Positions 59,476-64,000 of a stretch of DNA of 64,000 nucleotides are shown one piece after another. How positions within the stretch are numbered: position 1 is the stretch's first letter; each line of letters starts with the position of its first letter. Source of the DNA: Saxidomus purpurata (taxonomy: Eukaryota > Mollusca > Bivalvia > Venerida > Veneridae); the NCBI GenBank assembly GCA_022818135.1, contig JAFMSR010000008.1, positions 15,374,192-15,438,191 on the forward strand, given 5' to 3'. A program made the position numbers and the translations under genes. The notes below the pieces were generated by a model. The model was not told the origin of the DNA. It did no database searches and worked only from the letters and a program-made list of their open reading frames with translations.

Positions 59476-62375
59476 ATGATGAAGATTGCTGCAGCATGGT
59501 TTTTGATATTTTTTGTCATCCCAGTCTGCTCGAGTGTTAAGATCGGTCTCCCGGAAGATCACGTGGACTTAAGCTCGTGCTTTGACAGAGCATGTATAAC
59601 CGAGAGTGGTATGTACATTTTCAATACCAAAAATAAATTTATATTTTTTATTCAGTTGCTTAGAAAATAAATGGAGCATTCCATTGAAAAAAGTCTGAAT
59701 GAAAATACAGGTAATATTACCCTTCGAAGTGATCATCATAATTTTTAGAAAGACGATTATCACTGATTTTTACTCCTAGAAAAATGAATATTGCCAAAGT
59801 TATAACAAAAATATATGACTATATAGCAGTTTTATTCCCATTGAATATAGAGACCGTTATTGACTGTCCTTGTCTAAAATTTTAAAATTCGCATTCGTAT
59901 GTTATGTACAGCTTATTTTGTATAAGTTAGTAAAACTCATTTCTTACAATGTTATAGCACCTGTGCAGCATTCTTTTTCATAAGTCAATATGGCCATTTT
60001 GAAGGGTAATATATACTGTAAGAGACGTAATCATGAAAATTATTGATTTGTTATTATTGATACCGAAGCATTATTGATTTTTTTTTATACAATGTATATT
60101 TAAAGTTAAAGCTAGAAACGGAGTTTATTGTACATTTATATATTAATAACTTATATTGTGTGTAATTATATAAAAAGACTGGCTGGAGATTGGGGAGAAA
60201 TGGCACAACTTCAAAGAAACAGTAAAAGTAATGGATGACACCAACTCGACAGAGATCAGGTAACAAAAAGTTTATGATCTACTACTTTTGAGGACCTGGG
60301 GTTTTCGCAGAAAAATCAGTTTCCAACATTGCATAACTAAATTCATGTCGTAAAATCCTGTTAGTTGCTAATTTGACCGCATCGTTGGATTTCCCACGTT
60401 CATTCTAAATCCAATGATTCGGTAACCAACAGGCATTTTCGTCACTTATTAATGAGAATTTTCGTGTAATCAGTAGTGAAGAAAACACGAAATATTTAAG
60501 AAATGAAATAACGCTTTACATACTTAAACAACACGAAACTGAACAAAGGGTTACACCATGATATATATATTAATGCCTTCTCTGATGGCCTCTTATTTGA
60601 AATCCATCTAATCACCGTAACACTTCAGGATGGTTGGTTGAAGACCAAACTTTCCTGTGATTGCCATTTATTGTAAAAAAAATACTTGCTGGAATTAACT
60701 GACCACATGACCCCATGTTGAAACGCACTTTCTAAGAGAATTAATGGTTTTATTACCTCAAAGTTAGAACGATTGGGATTTTTTCTTGAATCTGTAATTC
60801 CAGACCCAAGGATATCGATGATAAAATCTTGGCAAGCTTTATGTCATAATATGAACTTTATTTTATATAGAAAAAAATCCTGTTTATTTTATTAATTACA
60901 AGGGCAAACTTATTTCCTATTTTTTAAGATAGGTAGTTTTAATGAGAGATGACTCTGTCACAATTCTTAGCCATGTGTAAGTTACCCTATCATTTGAATA
61001 ATGGCGAAAAAAACACGATAATAAAGGGAATGTAAGTTGCAATTTTACGATAAAGCCAAAGCATGACAGAGTTACTCTCCTTATCGGTCAGTATTATTGG
61101 AAAACGGATTAGTGTCATAAATTTCGGATTACCATGTTTATTTATTTATAAAGAATGATTTCAAATGAAAACAAATTAAAGTGACGACATATCTTAATTA
61201 AAACGATATGCTTTCGTTTGAATGTTCCTAACTCATCCATGCGCACACTCTGCTGGTCATAATCAGAACTATCCTTGTCGTGAAATGAGAGATATCTTAA
61301 GTTTTCAGTAAGATATACATGTATATAAAAGATTTCTCTGGAAAGACAAAGGATATCTATTTTGCTATGATTTATTGTTATGCAATAGGGATACGAGTAC
61401 CATAACAAGTTGTTCATTAAAGTATAAAACTATGCAAACTCTTACAAAGTTAGTAGCACATTCAGTAAGGAAGAGTTCGATGGCAGAAACTATTGCAGGC
61501 TCTGGTTTAGCATTACACTACCAAGCGTAATTAATGGTGTGAAAACCATTTCAACACAGTCTTTGACAGCAGAGAGTTACTAGCTGAAATAAGAACCTTT
61601 GAAACAATTATCCAGAACTCATATCATAGTGCGCTTTTAATTTACTGTTACAGTAGTTTTGTAATCTGAGATCAGTTTTTCAAAGTTTGTCAGTGTCATG
61701 TTCTACAATAAAAGTGATTCTGTATGTAGACAATAAAAGGTTTTTGTGCATGGTATCAGGAATACTCTAGATCGTTCCTGATTGTATATTCTGTAAAAGG
61801 CGTTTATTTTTCGCGAGGTTTATTTTGCGAATGAAGCCGTTCACAAAGTCAGCAAACTCGCTAAAATAGCAAACAAGCAATGACTATATATAAAATAGTG
61901 CTCGCCCGCGAATTCAAAACCTCGTGAATTAATAGAAAATTAGAAAATCGCAAAATAAACAACTCGCGAATATTAAGACTTTTACATTAATAGAGGATAG
62001 ATATATTTATTTCAGTTTATCACAGATGTAAACCATTACTACAGAAACATTTCAGTTTAAATTTGCGAGTACTTGAATTCGCGAGCGAGCTAAATTTCAT
62101 TGTTTCACGGTTATTTCAGCGAGTTTGATTAATTTGCGAAGTGCTTCATTTGCGAAAATTAGCGAAAATAAAAATCTCACGACTTTTACAATCTTAATTA
62201 TATTACTAGTCTTTACAATGAAACACAAGTCATAACAATTATTTTTCTACTTCTTTTAAAGAATACAATCTTTATATATAATTTCAATTACTTTTTAGAG
62301 AGTCCATTTGGCGAGCCTTCCAAAATGGCAGTATTTGGAATGGCGATTCAAAACAAATTGCAAAAGATCTAAATG
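59476..62375 (+). CDS. Gene 3: first three coding exons, runs off the window
   Basis: Exons 59476-59608 (signal peptide), 60179-60260 and about 62300-62375 match exons 1 to 3 of gene 1 in length, phase and splice sites. Differences are three residues in exon 1 (L to I, R to W, R to K), none in exon 2 and two in exon 3. The later exons, including the protease, must lie beyond 64000 if the gene is complete. The conserved frames amid indel-rich introns indicate that this is a real third gene start rather than random duplication debris. Confidence 0.7.
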
Positions 62376-62991
62376 TAAGTTATATTTTAATAAGCATTTG
62401 CTTGTTACTAGAATTATAGCTAACTTGAGACAAAGGCTCGAGTGGGCTATTAGGATCTTTGAGCTATTAGGATCCCACTAGATGCATATCTGTTGTACGG
62501 CAGAAAATGGACAATGCTTTGGGAAAACCTGCTATGCTTTACTTTATACTTGTTTACACACTAAAAGCCATAGTGTTTTAGCAATTATGACTTTAATGTG
62601 TACTGCCACAAGATCTCCATCAGGTATCATTATGGGCCTAATTAGTTTCGACAATGAACAGCGTCGTTGAAAACCTGCTTAACTTGAGCTTGTTTACAAT
62701 CCTGTTTTTTAAGAAACCATAGCTAAACATTGGTATAATGTGTATGGCCGCACTATGTCGGTTTAGTGAAACATTTTAGAGGCTGTCACACAATCTGGTT
62801 AAGAGTTAAAGGTCCTGGATACTTAAAACATATCACATGAACTACTTTTACACCCTAGCAGCTTCATTTGTTTAAAAGGTAGTATTGAATGTGTAATAGT
62901 CATTATTTGTACAGACAGAGTGTCAGATCATCATGGTCCACTTGTTAGTGGGTGTTTTCTTTTGTTAATCCGACTTTTGAGAGATATCTCT

Positions 62992-64000
62992 AGAGTGGTG
63001 GAACCTATGCTGGCGGTATCCCTATGCTGGTGGTATCTCCGAAAAAACGGCTATTTACAGAAAAACAGGTGAAGAAATATTTTCAGGGTACATTCAGCAT
63101 TGACAGTCGATGAAATGCTTTTACAGCAAACGTAGTGATAGCCGCGCGTGCAGCTCTGTGATGTCACAGCAGCCGATACAATTCGAGGGGTGAATACGAA
63201 AAAGTTCTAAGTTACCATTTTTCAGGAAATAACTTTTTTACATATATCAAACCAATAGGACCATACACAGGTCCTGTAAAAATATCTAGGTTATGTTATG
63301 ATAATTAACAAAATAAGTCAAATTTTCCTAAAAAGTACCAAGTAACAGTGACCAACATTTTCAATACGAAAAAGTGCTAAGTGACTTGAGTCGCACTTAG
63401 CATTTTTTTCGCAATAAGCTTTCTGCATGTCAAGACATTTGAAAATATTCCAAGTGACAAATTTTTTTTCTTTATTCTTGAAAGACATCTGTTCTAAGAT
63501 AAACAATATTGTAATTATAGTTGTTTGATTAATTTTGCTGTTATTTTCAAGTTCTGTACGCATTTTGCACTTAGTATTTTTTCGCAGTGAAAATTTATAG
63601 CAAAACCCATTTACTATTATTGCGAAAAACATCTTAATGCATTATTTTGCACTCATTACACACATGATTGTGCTGTCATAAACAGGTTTCTGTGTCCTCC
63701 AAAATTTAAGTCAATGTATCAATAAGATATCATGATTTTAACTATTTTTAATGCTTTTTAAGCATAACTAGAGCTATCACTAAATGTGATTAATAACCCC
63801 GAAAGACTTCTTTATAAACTGAGGAAGTTCGTAGTAACAGAATACCTTGCAAAAAAAACCACTAAAATAGAGATATTGTTCTTGGCAAAAACTCTGTAAT
63901 TACTCAAGATAGAGTTATGGTTCTTGTACACTGCACTAGTTTTCAAGTTATGCTCTGCGACAAGGAAAAATGGACAATAACTCTGTAATAAGCCACGATA
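62992..64000. other. Right end, sequence replacing unit A homology
   Basis: After the palindrome the sequence no longer matches A1. At 63367-63412 there is a hairpin, GAAAAAGTGCTAAGTGACTTGAGTCGCACTTAGCATTTTTTTCGC, with related words at about 63200 and 63565, so a small inverted-repeat element is likely. From about 63850 the CACTGCACT/TTATGCTC degenerate repeat of intron 6 reappears. No gene seen; if gene 3 is intact this is its intron 3. Confidence 0.55.

Larger units (their letters stand above)
56178..62991. repeat. Unit A2: duplicate of 1 to about 7106
   Basis: Base-for-base match to the left end of the window with scattered substitutions and indels, including the 33-bp minisatellite (58360-58557), the MITE (58799-58969), the foldback element (about 61790-62196) and three coding exons. 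The match ends at an AGAGATATCTCT palindrome at 62980-62991; the A1 match ends at the same word. Confidence 0.95.

Overview
The window is animal nuclear DNA: AT-rich, with spliceosomal introns, polyadenylation signals, a tRNA-derived SINE, Harbinger, hAT and LINE remnants, and many minisatellites. Several interspersed repeats (the CCCGCTAAAGGCGGAGGGATATTG/GTCCGTCC element and the 'CACCAAACTTGCTGAA' repeat) look, from memory, like those of bivalve molluscs. I therefore infer a bivalve, without naming a species.

The central object is a gene family whose product has the layout of a large bacterial toxin. Gene 1 (plus strand, coding exons from 3541 to 21381) assembles into seven coding exons whose splice phases all agree: 3541-3673, 4205-4286, 6413-6488, 7422-7501, 10499-10676, 11060-16595 and 20612-21381. 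Together they make 6855 nt, or 2284 codons plus stop. The product starts with a signal peptide. It continues with a short unrecognised segment, a C80-like cysteine protease domain with the His and Cys dyad, a long unassigned region, a hydrophobic helical stretch resembling the TcdA/TcdB pore region, and five glycine/aspartate-rich RTX-like calcium-binding modules. A 5.5 kb intron-free exon carries most of this, and small 5' exons supply the secretion signal.

Layout: unit A1 (1 to about 7106) holds the upstream region and the first three coding exons. Intron 4 (7502-10498) holds a 38-bp minisatellite and a long hairpin. Unit B1 (about 10818 to 29313) holds the giant exon, intron 6 full of repeats, the last exon, a dead LINE split by a dense array of AGAGATATCTCT palindromes, and a broken five-exon HARBI1-like transposase. 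A 500-N scaffold gap follows (29548-30047). Unit B2 (30048-48601) repeats B1 with both large exons intact, so it is gene 2 with its 5' exons missing in the gap. Then come a 75-bp minisatellite, a 7 kb spacer of decayed transposons (unknown broken ORF, hAT, minus-strand LINE), and unit A2 (56178-62991), which repeats A1 and carries the first three coding exons of gene 3, running out of the window.

B1 and B2 exons have identical lengths and open frames, while the introns and flanks differ by many indels, so the protein appears to be under selection. Whether B2 is a true extra copy or the other haplotype joined across the gap cannot be settled here; A2 independently argues for at least two loci.
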